From positions 1-37,237 of the forward strand of contig JAZNQD010000039.1 of assembly GCA_045589955.1 (NCBI GenBank): DNA of 37,237 nt, given 5' to 3'. The notes beneath the pieces are model-generated. The model searched no databases. It saw only the letters and a list, made by a program, of their open reading frames with translations, and had not been told where the DNA came from. Of the stretch, positions 1 through 8,300 are shown piece by piece. Each line of letters starts with the position of its first letter. Position 1 is the stretch's first letter. The stretch is from CAJGCS01 sp045589955 (GTDB lineage Bacteria > Bacillota_I > Bacilli_A > ML615J-28 > CAG-313). The position numbers and the translations under genes are program-made.

Positions 1-1
1 T

Positions 2-307
2 GTAGATAGAACAATACTTGATAGATTAGTAGTTAAAAATACCAATGTACAAGTAATCATTTATACTAGTATTAATTCTATACTATTAGGTAGAGATATA
101 AACACATTTAATAGTCAATATGGTGGATTAGATGTAAGATATATAAGTAATGTGCATGATAGCAATGCAAACTAGTTTGCAATTATTATTATAGATCAAA
201 ATAAAATATATCACTTAGGACATTCTATTAAAGATTTAGGTAAAAAGATATTTTCTATAAGTGAATCAGATAGTAATTTAATTTCCAAATTATTAAGTAA
301 TATTTAG
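2..307 (+). pseudogene. Decayed C-terminal fragment of an ORF6N/KilA-type protein
   Basis: An open frame enters from the left edge, hits TAG at 173-175, and continues in the same frame to TAG at 305-307. Conceptual translation gives DRTILDRLVVKNTNVQ, then YGGLDVRYISNVHD, the internal stop, IIIIDQNKIYHLG and SIKDLGKKIFSIS. This resembles the C-terminal region that follows the ORF6N DNA-binding domain in many Bacteroidota and Firmicutes proteins, where HDRF-hydrophobic-D-K-YHLG-SLKDLGKK is typical. The stop lies exactly where the conserved HDRF segment should be, so the gene looks broken. The N-terminal DNA-binding part is outside the window. ORF6N genes are usually phage- or mobile-element-associated, so this is probably a relic of transferred DNA. 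The family call is from memory of the motif pattern. Confidence 0.55.
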
Positions 308-370
308 AAAAGAATTATAGTTCCACACACCTTTTAAAGATATATATATCGTAGCAGTTAGGCATTTTTC

Positions 371-410
371 AAAATTTTTAGATCTTCTTTAAATGAAGAT
401 CTATTTTTTA
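371..410 (+). terminator. Rho-independent terminator
   Basis: A perfect 8-bp stem (AGATCTTC at 380-387, GAAGATCT at 395-402) with a 7-nt loop is followed by ATTTTTTA. It probably ends transcription of the decayed ORF6N-type fragment upstream. Confidence 0.75.
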
Positions 411-550
411 TGCGTGTTTTAAAATCTATTTACTAGTGTAAGCTTATAACACACTTTTAAAAGAGAAGAAAGCTAAATTAAGTTAATGAATAATATGATG
501 ATTTAAAAATAAATTCAACTTAAATGAGAATAAATTCAATATTCTAGTTA

Positions 551-579
551 TCGACTAATAATATTAAAAGTGATATAAT
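551..579 (+). promoter_or_regulatory. SigA-type promoter for the XRE regulator
   Basis: TCGACT (551-556), a 17-bp spacer and a perfect TATAAT (574-579). A good ribosome binding site (AAAAGGAG, 607-614) follows before the ATG at 620. Confidence 0.6.
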
Positions 580-619
580 TATTGTGTAGCTACATTAACA
601 TATTTTAAAAGGAGTCTTT

Positions 620-1117
620 ATGAACAAAATAGGAAAATTTATAAAAAGATTAAGAAAAGAAAAAGGTCTTACTCAAACGCAACTTGCTGAAAAACTTAAT
701 ATTTCATTCCAAGCCATATCAAAATGGGAAAATGGTGAAACATTACCAGACACAAATATACTTCTTCCTTTGTCTAATGAATTATGCATAACTGTTGATA
801 CGTTGTTAAATGGAGGTGAAATTATAAATATAAACAGAAAAATTATTAAGGTTGAAGCAATTGTCGAAGGTTTTAATTACCTAGAAAAAGTAAAAGAATC
901 ATTCGGAGAGGAAAGCTATTTCTATAAAGGAATAGTCGAAGGAATTAGTAGTAAAATGAACTTTGATTTTAAGGAGACCGTTAAAACTAATCCAGAAGTT
1001 TTGTATACAGAAGTGGTATTGGGATATATATTGAATGGTTATTCCATTGATATTGAAGAAGCTAAAATATGGATACACAATGAAAAATATATAAATATTA
1101 TAAAGAAAAGAATGTAA
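620..1117 (+). CDS. XRE-family helix-turn-helix transcriptional regulator
   Basis: A 165-residue predicted DNA-binding protein. Residues 5-60 form a classical Cro/C1-type helix-turn-helix: IGKFIKRLRKEKGLTQTQLA, then the recognition-helix region SFQAISKWENGETLPDT and a closing LLPLSNEL helix. The C-terminal 95 residues are a mixed helical region of the kind found in many clostridial one-component XRE regulators, with no recognised catalytic motif. ATG 620 is preceded by AAAAGGAG at 6-nt spacing. The gene stands alone between an upstream terminator and an orphan lipoprotein, next to a decayed ORF6N fragment, so it may be part of an accessory or mobile remnant. Its targets cannot be inferred; the duplicated 11-mer at 508-539 is a candidate autoregulatory site. 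Confidence 0.85.
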   Translation: MNKIGKFIKRLRKEKGLTQTQLAEKLNISFQAISKWENGETLPDTNILLPLSNELCITVDTLLNGGEIININRKIIKVEAIVEGFNYLEKVKESFGEESYFYKGIVEGISSKMNFDFKETVKTNPEVLYTEVVLGYILNGYSIDIEEAKIWIHNEKYINIIKKRM

Positions 1118-1270
1118 CATTTTCATATAAAAAATAATTAAATTAATTTTTATCAGTATTAATTTAATAATTGTCACTTTCAATTCATTTAATTCGTTTT
1201 ATATATAAATAGGTATAATTAAGCAAACTTTAAAAAATAATATTATCATTATTATTGGGAGGGTAGTTAA

Positions 1271-1768
1271 ATGAAAAAAATATTAGGTTGTATATTTGTA
1301 CTAGTAATGAGCTTATGTTTAACATCATGCATAGATAAAGGCATTCAGTTTAGAGTTTCATATGATGATATGAGTGCATTTGGTTTTAAGAATAAAGATA
1401 ATGGTATTCAACTTTTTAGTAATGCTTACGTTACTTCTCAAGAACAATTAATCACATTATGTAATGACTGGAATAATAAAACATATGAACAATCTTGTGA
1501 ACTCTCTAACCTTGAAAGATTGTTATTAACGTATGATGAAGAGTATTTTAAAGAAAATGATATAATTATTATTGAATTTGAGACTGGAAACGGGATTATT
1601 TCGAAAGTTGAAAAGGTAGATGCCAAGGATAATAAAATAATTGTTACCATTAAACAAAAACAAAAAAATGGATTTTTTACTACTGAAGCTTTTAGATGGA
1701 TAATGGTTATTGAAATATCAAAAGAAAATACAAATGGTTTATCTGAATTAGAAGTAAATTTTAAATAG
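1271..1768 (+). CDS. Small lipoprotein of unknown function
   Basis: A 165-residue secreted lipoprotein. The N-terminus has a KK charge pair, a hydrophobic core and a lipobox LTSC with Cys20 as the lipidation site, so it should be anchored to the outer face of the membrane. The mature part has no family I recognise. It contains a beta-rich C-terminal half with the strand-like segments NDIIIIEFETGNG, DNKIIVTIKQKQ and FRWIMVIEISKE. GGGAGGG at 1257-1263 is a strong ribosome binding site 7 nt before ATG, and TATAAT (1214-1219) is a possible -10 box with no convincing -35. It is monocistronic and followed by a strong hairpin at 1911-1938. Coding status is supported by the signal peptide and the binding site; function is unknown. 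Confidence 0.75.
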   Translation: MKKILGCIFVLVMSLCLTSCIDKGIQFRVSYDDMSAFGFKNKDNGIQLFSNAYVTSQEQLITLCNDWNNKTYEQSCELSNLERLLLTYDEEYFKENDIIIIEFETGNGIISKVEKVDAKDNKIIVTIKQKQKNGFFTTEAFRWIMVIEISKENTNGLSELEVNFK

Positions 1769-1910
1769 GTAAAATTGTGTACTTTTTTAATATAATGAAA
1801 TAGCATTAAAAATTCAGTAAGTTGAAGTAAGTATTATAATATTTTAATACTCATCTATCTATAACGTAATCTGTTTATATTTTTGATGATTCATCAAATA
1901 AGTAAAAAAT

Positions 1911-1945
1911 AAATGTGGACTCTTTTGAGTCCACATTTTCTATTA
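1911..1945 (+). terminator. Terminator hairpin
   Basis: A perfect 12-bp stem, AAATGTGGACTC (1911-1922) and GAGTCCACATTT (1927-1938), with a TTTT loop and a short T-rich tail. It is the most stable hairpin nearby and sits after the lipoprotein gene. An A-rich flank on the left makes weak bidirectional function possible. Confidence 0.7.
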
Positions 1946-2006
1946 TAAAGTATAAAAAATAAAAAAATTCATTTTAAAATACTTAAAAAACTATAATGGT
2001 TTATGG

Positions 2007-2035
2007 TGGAAATAAAATTTAAAATATTGTATAAT
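2007..2035 (+). promoter_or_regulatory. Promoter of the trkA-trkH operon
   Basis: TGGAAA (2007-2012), a 17-bp spacer and TATAAT (2030-2035). AAAGGAG at 2054-2060 is the ribosome binding site for ATG 2071. Confidence 0.55.
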
Positions 2036-2070
2036 ATCTATAAGGAAAATAGCAAAGGAGTACTAAGAAT

Positions 2071-3426
2071 ATGAAAATTGTAATTATTGGTCTTGGAACA
2101 ATCGGTAAAACGATTCTTAAAAATCTATCATCAAAAAAACATTCTGTTACAATTATTGATGAAGACAAAGAACTAATAGAAACACTTATTGAGAAATATG
2201 ATGTACAAGGTGTAGTAGGTAATGGTGCTTCATTAGACATTCAAAAAGAAGCTGGAGTTAAAGGTGCAGATGTTTTTATCGCATTAACAACAACAGATGA
2301 ACTTAATGTTTTTGCTTGTATGGTGGCTAAAAAATTAGGTGTTGTAAATACAATTGCTCGTGTTCGAAATCCTGAATATCGTAATCAAATTCACGAGATG
2401 AAAGAAGAACTAGGTATTTCAATGATTGTTAATCCAGAACAAGATACATCAAACGAAATCTACAATATGATTAGTTTACCAGCAATTGCAAAGATTGAAA
2501 AATTTGCTAAAGGTAAAGTTTTAATGGTTGAGATTGTCGTAGAAAAAGGATGTAAGTTAATTAATGAAACATTAATTTCAATTGGTAAAAAAATTAACAC
2601 ACGTGTCTTAATTTGCGCTGTTCAAAGAAACAATGATGTCTTTATTCCATCTGGTAATTTTGAAATCAAAGAAGGAGATAGAATTCACTTAACTTCAGAT
2701 GCTAAAGAGTTAACTAATTTCTTATCTGAAATTAACGTTGTTAAGCAACCAATTAAGAATGTAATGATTGTTGGTGGAGATAAGGTGGCATATTATTTAG
2801 CTCAAGAATTATCAAAGAGTAAGTATAAAGTTAAGTTGATTGAAAAAAATAAACAATATGCAGAAGAGTTAGCTGAAAAGTTGAATAAAGTAACCGTTGT
2901 GCATGGAAATGGTGTTCAACATGACTTCTTAGTTGAAGAAGGAATTGAGTCTATGGATTCATTTGTGGCCTTAACTAATAATGATGAAGAAAATATGGTT
3001 ATCTCAATGTTCGTTAACAAAATGAAAGTAAGAAAAATAATTACGAAAATTGTTCATGAAGATTTATTAGAGATGCTATCTGAACTTGGAATTGACAATA
3101 ATGTTTCTCCTAAGGATATTGTGGCTAACCACATTATTAGTTATTTACGTGCCTTAGAAAATACACGTGGTAGTAATATTTTAACATTATATCGCTTAGT
3201 TAATAATAAAGTTGAAGCTTTAGAATTTCTTGCTAAAGGAAAGGAAAAAATCTTCAATAAGCCTTTGCGTAACTTAAAAACTAAGGACAACTGCTTAATA
3301 GCATGTATTATTAGAGATTCCAAAGTTATTATCCCTGATGGTAATTCAACTATTCAAGCAGGAGATAATGTTATTGTAGTTACAACTCATCAAAACTTTG
3401 ATGACTTAACTGATATTTTTGAATAA
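2071..3426 (+). CDS. trkA: TrkA, NAD-binding regulatory subunit of Trk potassium transporter
   Basis: A 451-residue cytoplasmic gating subunit that binds nucleotide (NAD+/NADH or ATP in characterised members) and controls the TrkH channel. It has the duplicated RCK arrangement. Rossmann domain 1 starts with MKIVIIGLGTIGKTIL (Gly-rich loop GLGTIG) and continues with TIIDED and VVGNGASLDIQKEAG. A TrkA-C domain follows around residues 140-220. Rossmann domain 2 starts at about 227 with NVMIVGGDKVAYYLAQEL and HGNGVQHDFLVEEG, and a second TrkA-C domain ends the protein. Length fits full-length TrkA (about 450) rather than single-RCK KtrA (about 220). The second Gly-rich loop is altered (VGGDKVA), as is common in this half. 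trkH follows after 14 bp, so the two are co-transcribed. Confidence 0.95.
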   Translation: MKIVIIGLGTIGKTILKNLSSKKHSVTIIDEDKELIETLIEKYDVQGVVGNGASLDIQKEAGVKGADVFIALTTTDELNVFACMVAKKLGVVNTIARVRNPEYRNQIHEMKEELGISMIVNPEQDTSNEIYNMISLPAIAKIEKFAKGKVLMVEIVVEKGCKLINETLISIGKKINTRVLICAVQRNNDVFIPSGNFEIKEGDRIHLTSDAKELTNFLSEINVVKQPIKNVMIVGGDKVAYYLAQELSKSKYKVKLIEKNKQYAEELAEKLNKVTVVHGNGVQHDFLVEEGIESMDSFVALTNNDEENMVISMFVNKMKVRKIITKIVHEDLLEMLSELGIDNNVSPKDIVANHIISYLRALENTRGSNILTLYRLVNNKVEALEFLAKGKEKIFNKPLRNLKTKDNCLIACIIRDSKVIIPDGNSTIQAGDNVIVVTTHQNFDDLTDIFE

Positions 3427-3440
3427 AGAGTTGTGATGCT

Positions 3441-4982
3441 ATGAATTTTAAACAGTTATTAAAAATTTTAGGAAAAATCATGATTCTTGAAGGGGTGCTA
3501 ATGATAGCGCCACTTATCGTGAGTTTTGTATATAAAGAGGATTTTAGACATATCTTGGCATTCGTTGTTCCAATTGTTATTTTAATTGTTGGAGGGTTCT
3601 TATTACAACTTTTAAAACCAAAACGTAATAATTTTTACCAAAAAGAAGCCTTTGCCCTTACTGCTTTAGTATGGTTTGTTATGGCTTTATTTGGGGCTAT
3701 TCCTTTTGTTATCAGTGGAGATGTTCCAAATTATATTGATGCTTTCTTTGAAATCGCATCAGGCTTCACCACAACAGGTGCAAGTATTATTGAAGATATA
3801 ACTACCATTAAACATTCAATTTTATTTTGGCGAAGCTTTTCTCACTGGATTGGTGGGATGGGAATCTTAGTATTTGTATTAATGTTTATTCCAGAAAGTA
3901 ATGATGGATCGGCCATGCACTTATTAAGTGCCGAAAGCCCAGGGCCTCAAGTCGGTAAACTTGTATCAAAAATGAAAGTAACAACAAGAATTTTATATTT
4001 AATATATTTAGGAATGACTATTCTTGAAATTATTATCTTAATGTTTGATAAACCAATTCCAGGTTACGAAGGGGAAAAATTCTTCTTTTCATTATTAGCA
4101 ACATTTGGTTGTGCTGGTACAGGAGGATTTGGTTTTATACCTGAAAGTATGGCTTTTTTTAATCCGTATTCTCAATATGTAATGTCAATATTCTTAATCT
4201 TATTTGGTGTCAACTTTAGTTTATATTATTTTATACTAATAGGAAAAGTAAAAGCTTTATTTAAAAGTGAAGAACTTAGAACTTACTTTATCATAATTGT
4301 TTCAGCTGTTGTTATCATTTTTGTTAGTTTATTCTTCAAAATTGGTCAATACCCTCAAGATTACACAACAGAAGAAACATTTAGACATACATTATTCCAA
4401 GTAGCATCGATTATGACGACAACCGGTTTTACGACAACCGATTTTAATGTTTGGCCAATGCTTGCTAAAACAGTACTCGTTGTTGTCATGGTATTTGGAG
4501 CAATGGCTGGTTCAACAGCTGGTGGAATCAAAATATCTAGAGTAATTATAGCCTTTAAAGGTATTTATATTAATATAAGAAAATTAATTAATCCGCACTA
4601 CGTGCCTAAAGCAAGATTTGAAGGAAAAATTCTTGAAGAAAAAACTGTTAATGATGTTTTTGCGTTTATTACACTTTATTTTTTCATTGTTTTGATTGTT
4701 ATTTTCTTATTGTCATTTGATCCAATTAATGGTGAAGTTTTAAAGGTTGTTTCGGATGCGGGAGAATATGAAGTAGAACACGGATTCTTCTCTAACTTTA
4801 GTGCAACTATAGCATGTATATCAAATATTGGTCCTGCATTTGAAGCGGTCGGTCCATACATGAGTTATGCAAATTATAGCTATTTATCAAAGATTATTTT
4901 ATCATTTACAATGATACTTGGTAGATTAGAAATTTTACCTGTGTTAATTTTATTTAATCCAAGAACTTGGAAGAAAATCTAA
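3441..4982 (+). CDS. trkH: TrkH potassium uptake channel subunit
   Basis: A 513-residue polytopic membrane protein, the ion-conducting subunit of a Trk-type K+ system. The four pore-loop repeats of the SKT superfamily are visible in order: GFTTTGASII, FGCAGTGGFGF, MTTTGFTTTDF and ISNIGPAFEAVGP, each with the selectivity glycine. Other typical segments are FWRSFSHWIGGMGILVF and GAMAGSTAGGIKISR. Length matches TrkH. It is co-transcribed with trkA. The ribosome binding site before ATG 3441 is weak (GAGTTGTG), so translation may depend on coupling or an alternative start. A strong terminator follows at 4989-5015. Confidence 0.95.
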   Translation: MNFKQLLKILGKIMILEGVLMIAPLIVSFVYKEDFRHILAFVVPIVILIVGGFLLQLLKPKRNNFYQKEAFALTALVWFVMALFGAIPFVISGDVPNYIDAFFEIASGFTTTGASIIEDITTIKHSILFWRSFSHWIGGMGILVFVLMFIPESNDGSAMHLLSAESPGPQVGKLVSKMKVTTRILYLIYLGMTILEIIILMFDKPIPGYEGEKFFFSLLATFGCAGTGGFGFIPESMAFFNPYSQYVMSIFLILFGVNFSLYYFILIGKVKALFKSEELRTYFIIIVSAVVIIFVSLFFKIGQYPQDYTTEETFRHTLFQVASIMTTTGFTTTDFNVWPMLAKTVLVVVMVFGAMAGSTAGGIKISRVIIAFKGIYINIRKLINPHYVPKARFEGKILEEKTVNDVFAFITLYFFIVLIVIFLLSFDPINGEVLKVVSDAGEYEVEHGFFSNFSATIACISNIGPAFEAVGPYMSYANYSYLSKIILSFTMILGRLEILPVLILFNPRTWKKI

Positions 4983-4988
4983 AAAGAT

Positions 4989-5020
4989 AAAGCCTGAGAA
5001 AATTTCTCAGGCTTTTAATA
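4989..5020 (+). terminator. Terminator of the trk operon
   Basis: A 10-bp stem AAAGCCTGAG (4989-4998) / CTCAGGCTTT (5006-5015) with loop AAAATTT and a T-rich tail. It lies immediately next to an oppositely oriented terminator at 5025-5057, isolating the trk operon from the divergent RNA. Confidence 0.85.
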
Positions 5021-5024
5021 TTGT

Positions 5025-5057
5025 AAAAAAAAGATCGCTGCTAGTAAAACTAGCAGC
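5025..5057 (-). terminator. Terminator of the divergent RNA
   Basis: The 8-bp hairpin 5057-5037 (minus strand GCTGCTAG-loop-CTAGCAGC) is followed by GATC and eight T. It functions only on the minus strand, which supports a minus-strand transcript here. Confidence 0.75.
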
Positions 5058-5230
5058 CTACAATGAAGATTCTATTTGTGAATCTATCTCACCGATTTTT
5101 CTAATACAAGAAAAACAAGTTAATAAAAAACTCTGAATATTAGTTTTAAACAATTTTAAACCGAAGTTTAAATATACCTTCTTCTCTATAATTTTTACAC
5201 TTTGTTTTATTTGCTTATTGCCAATTATTC
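5025..5230 (-). ncRNA. Candidate structured non-coding RNA divergent from the polymerase gene
   Basis: The minus strand carries a complete transcription unit of about 205 nt with no open frame of note. The promoter is TTGTCA-17-TATAAT (5265-5237) with a predicted start near 5230. Downstream in the RNA come a 7-bp hairpin closed by a cUUCGg tetraloop (5172-5155), a 6-bp pair CTAATA/TATTAG spanning about 40 nt, and a 6-bp hairpin AGATTC/GAATCT with a 7-nt loop (5085-5067). It ends with an 8-bp hairpin GCTGCTAG/CTAGCAGC (5057-5037) followed 4 nt later by eight U (5032-5025). I looked for motifs of 6S RNA, tmRNA, SRP RNA, RNase P and T-box leaders and recognised none. No gene lies downstream on this strand (trkH is convergent), so it is a stand-alone RNA. 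Its position, divergent from the two-barrel polymerase gene, suggests a functional link, but that is inference. Confidence 0.6.
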
Positions 5231-5236
5231 GCTACT

Positions 5237-5265
5237 ATTATAGCATATATTATTTATTCTGACAA
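5237..5265 (-). promoter_or_regulatory. Consensus promoter of the divergent RNA
   Basis: On the minus strand TTGTCA (5265-5260), a 17-bp spacer and TATAAT (5242-5237). The match is 11 of 12 consensus bases with ideal spacing. The predicted +1 is a G at about 5230. Confidence 0.8.
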
Positions 5266-5278
5266 GAAATTAACATAT

Positions 5279-5307
5279 TTGACATATTTTTATTTAAATG
5301 GTAAAAT
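5279..5307 (+). promoter_or_regulatory. Consensus promoter of the polymerase operon
   Basis: A perfect TTGACA (5279-5284), a 17-bp spacer and TAAAAT (5302-5307). It is one of the strongest promoters in the window. Its -35 lies only about 14 bp from the -35 of the divergent RNA promoter, so the two promoters are back to back and may share control. Confidence 0.8.
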
Positions 5308-5333
5308 ATGATTAAAAAGAAAAGAGGTGAGGA

Positions 5334-8300
5334 ATGATGTTAACATACGGAAAGTTACCATATCGTTCATATTATATCTATCATTTAGATTTTTATGATT
5401 TATATAAAAATGGAGAAATACTTGATAAGACTTTAGTTTTGAATTTAAAAAATAGTACGAAGATTTTTAACAACACTTTTTTAAATAAATTGGATAAAAA
5501 AGGTGATTGTCACTTATTTGATCAAACAAAAAAAGCCCTTGATTATTTTGCAATTCCTGATAACGATTTATACTTTACTAATGTTTATGTTGTAATTGAT
5601 TTTAAAAATTACTTAGACAAGACAAATAGTAATCAATTATATAGAACCTTACTAAGTATTAGAAATGGTATTAAGTTATATATCAATAATCAATTTATTC
5701 ATTTTGTTGATTTCTTAAAATCGAATAGTATGAGTAAAAATTGTTGTATCTTATATGTTAATACTATTTATAAATCGTATTTAGAACCTCGTTTTACCTT
5801 TGGCCTTGATAAAGGAGAATATGTATTGTCAAAGTGGTATGCTTATTCTGGTCTATTAATTTCTGATGCTACGTTAATTGATACAATACGTTTTGGTAAA
5901 GATGAAATTGTTATTGTTCCAGATAAGGAAAAAGATACTAAAATAAATTGTATTACGGCTGTATCAATTGATTATGTTTATGAAAAAATATCAGAATATA
6001 TTAAGCTTTTAAAAGACTTACAAGACTTTGAAAAATACATTAACTCAAATAAAAGTGTTAAAGAAAATTATAACCATTATCTACTAAATAATAATTCTAA
6101 TAATAAAGATCGATCAATACTACGCAACTTGTTTAAAAACTTACAAATGATAATTGACGAATTTAATTGTTATTATAATTCAAAAGATTTTAAAGACCCA
6201 AAAGACTTAATATTATTAAATATTACAGAAATTAATAACTTTGAAGACATCATTAATTATTTGATAGGTTACTGCCAAAATGTATTTACTTCAGGTAATA
6301 GTATTCTTGATGAAAGACATCAACTTGTTCAACTTAAAGATTATTTAAGTAAGTATATGGATAAAGAACATGAAATAAAATGGATTAAATATAATGTTCA
6401 TAATTTACCAATGACAATTAATAAATTTGATGGTCAGGGCTTGATGTCTAAAGAACTTTGCTTAGAAATTAATAGAGCATTAAAGAATCTTTCTGGTAAT
6501 GAAAACGAAAAATTTGGATTTACTTATCAAATACGTCTACCATTTATTAAAGGAATTGTTAGTTCATGTGATATTAAACAATTCTTCAAAGAAAAAAATA
6601 TTGAGTACATCTATGGAAAAACGTATAATGGTCAAGAGCTAAGAGCTATTGACATTAATAAAGTTAAAATGATTTTAACAGAAAGTCAATTTAAATGTAA
6701 TTCCATTATTCAAAATATTAAAGATCAGTCTCTTCCTAATGAAGCACCTATTGATACTTTTGTTCGCCTACTTGATAAATATGAATATTGTTTGGGTGTA
6801 TCTAATTTAGAACCTGAACATGATAAACGTGTTAACTTAAATTATCAGTTCTTAACAACTTTACCTCTTAATAATTCTGTAAAACATTTTATTAGAAATA
6901 TTAACTATGGTGATTTTAGACAAATGACCAAAGTTGAAAATATTGCTAAAGAAATCATTAAAGAATCCAATAACGAAAATGAAATGGAATTACTGAAAAA
7001 GTATCCAAAAGTATATTATTCAACTGAAAAGTTTAATATCAAACGAAAGTTTCTTCGTCGTAATTATTTAAAACGTTATTATTCTTTAAATTATAGTGCT
7101 AAAGGTTATCGTAAGTATTTATGCTCTGACTTATTAGAATTATTATATCATTGTGCATTTCATAAAAGTAAGGATAATACGACTTTAGAATATCTGCCTT
7201 TAAATAAGTTTTATGCACCAAATACAACATTTGAAGAAAATGAAAAATGTATATTCTTAAGAAATCCTCATTACTCGCGTAATGAAATTGGAATTATGGT
7301 TAATAGCAAGGAGAAGTTTACAGAAAGAGGAAAGTACTTTAAGCATTTAACTGGTGTTATTATGTATAATCCATTATCAATGTTAGCACAACGCTTAGGT
7401 GGAGCAGACTATGATGGTGATACTGTTGTAATTTTATCAGAACAATATTTTAGTAAGACAATTTCAAGAATGTTTAAAAATAATCAACTTAAGTATCCAC
7501 TTGTTTCCATTCCTTCTTTAAATGCCCCTAAAAAAGCCTACAATTTTGAAAATCGCGCTCGTTCGATAGCTGATACATTTAATAGTCGTGTTGGTGCAAT
7601 TTCCAATATTGCTTTAAATGAAGCATTCAATATTTATGATAATAAAGCAAAAGACACAGATGGAATTGCCTTCTTCACTATTTTAAATGGTTTAGAAATT
7701 GATAGTGCCAAAAAAGGAGTAAAGCCAAATATTCAACAAAGCAGTGAAAATGCTCTCGCAAAGGAATATTTGAAGATTAAAGATGAAATCGATGCAACAA
7801 GTACATTATCAAAAAAGACTCGAGATTTAATTGCTTCATATAAAGATAATAATGCCGTGTTTGATATGTTATCGCGCACTTTTAATTTTAAAATTATTCG
7901 TAATAATAAGATTAGAATAAAAAAAGTATATAATATTAAAGAGATAAAAAAAGAAGAAGTAATTGATTTAATTGAAAAATTTGTAACATATAAATATGTT
8001 TTAAGATTAGTTAATAAAACAAAACGAAAACTATTTATGAATAATTATTCAAACGATGATTTTGTATATTTAAAGATTAAGAATATTCTTGAAAAAAAAT
8101 ACCCAGCAATATTTTGCGATCATACTTCAATAATGAAATTTATTGATTCTGTTGCATTAAGTATATCAGATTATCAAACTACATTAAAAATCTATTGTGA
8201 AGAAAAATATAACAAATTCCACTATTTGTCAAATTATAATGAAAAGGTACAGTATATTGAAAATATTTTAGGTGTTAAGGATTTAACATCTGAACAACTA

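Larger units (their letters stand above)
308..619. other. Intergenic region upstream of the XRE regulator
   Basis: No gene is visible here. Besides the terminator at 371-410 and the promoter at 551-579, there is an 11-bp direct repeat (AATAAATTCAA at 508-518 and 529-539) spaced exactly 21 bp, or two helical turns. It lies just upstream of the promoter and could be an operator, but at this AT content chance is also possible. Confidence 0.4.
1769..2070. other. Intergenic region with palindrome, terminator and trk promoter
   Basis: No gene is seen. It holds a 17-bp palindrome (TTTGATGA-T-TCATCAAA, 1882-1898), a 12-bp terminator hairpin (1911-1938) and the trkA promoter (2007-2035). The palindrome is operator-like, but no cognate regulator can be assigned. 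Confidence 0.6.

Noticed and set aside
899..1183. Minus-strand frame of 94 codons overlapping the XRE regulator.
   Set aside because: It is antisense to a clear helix-turn-helix gene, lacks a ribosome binding site and reads as low-complexity Ile/Phe from AT-rich DNA.
5025..5230. The divergent RNA could be 6S RNA, tmRNA, SRP RNA, RNase P RNA or a T-box leader.
   Set aside because: No T-box sequence, RNase P core, tmRNA ends with tag frame, or SRP helix 8 could be found, and the predicted 5' and 3' ends do not form the long closing helix of 6S RNA. 6S is the least firmly excluded; a covariance search would settle it.
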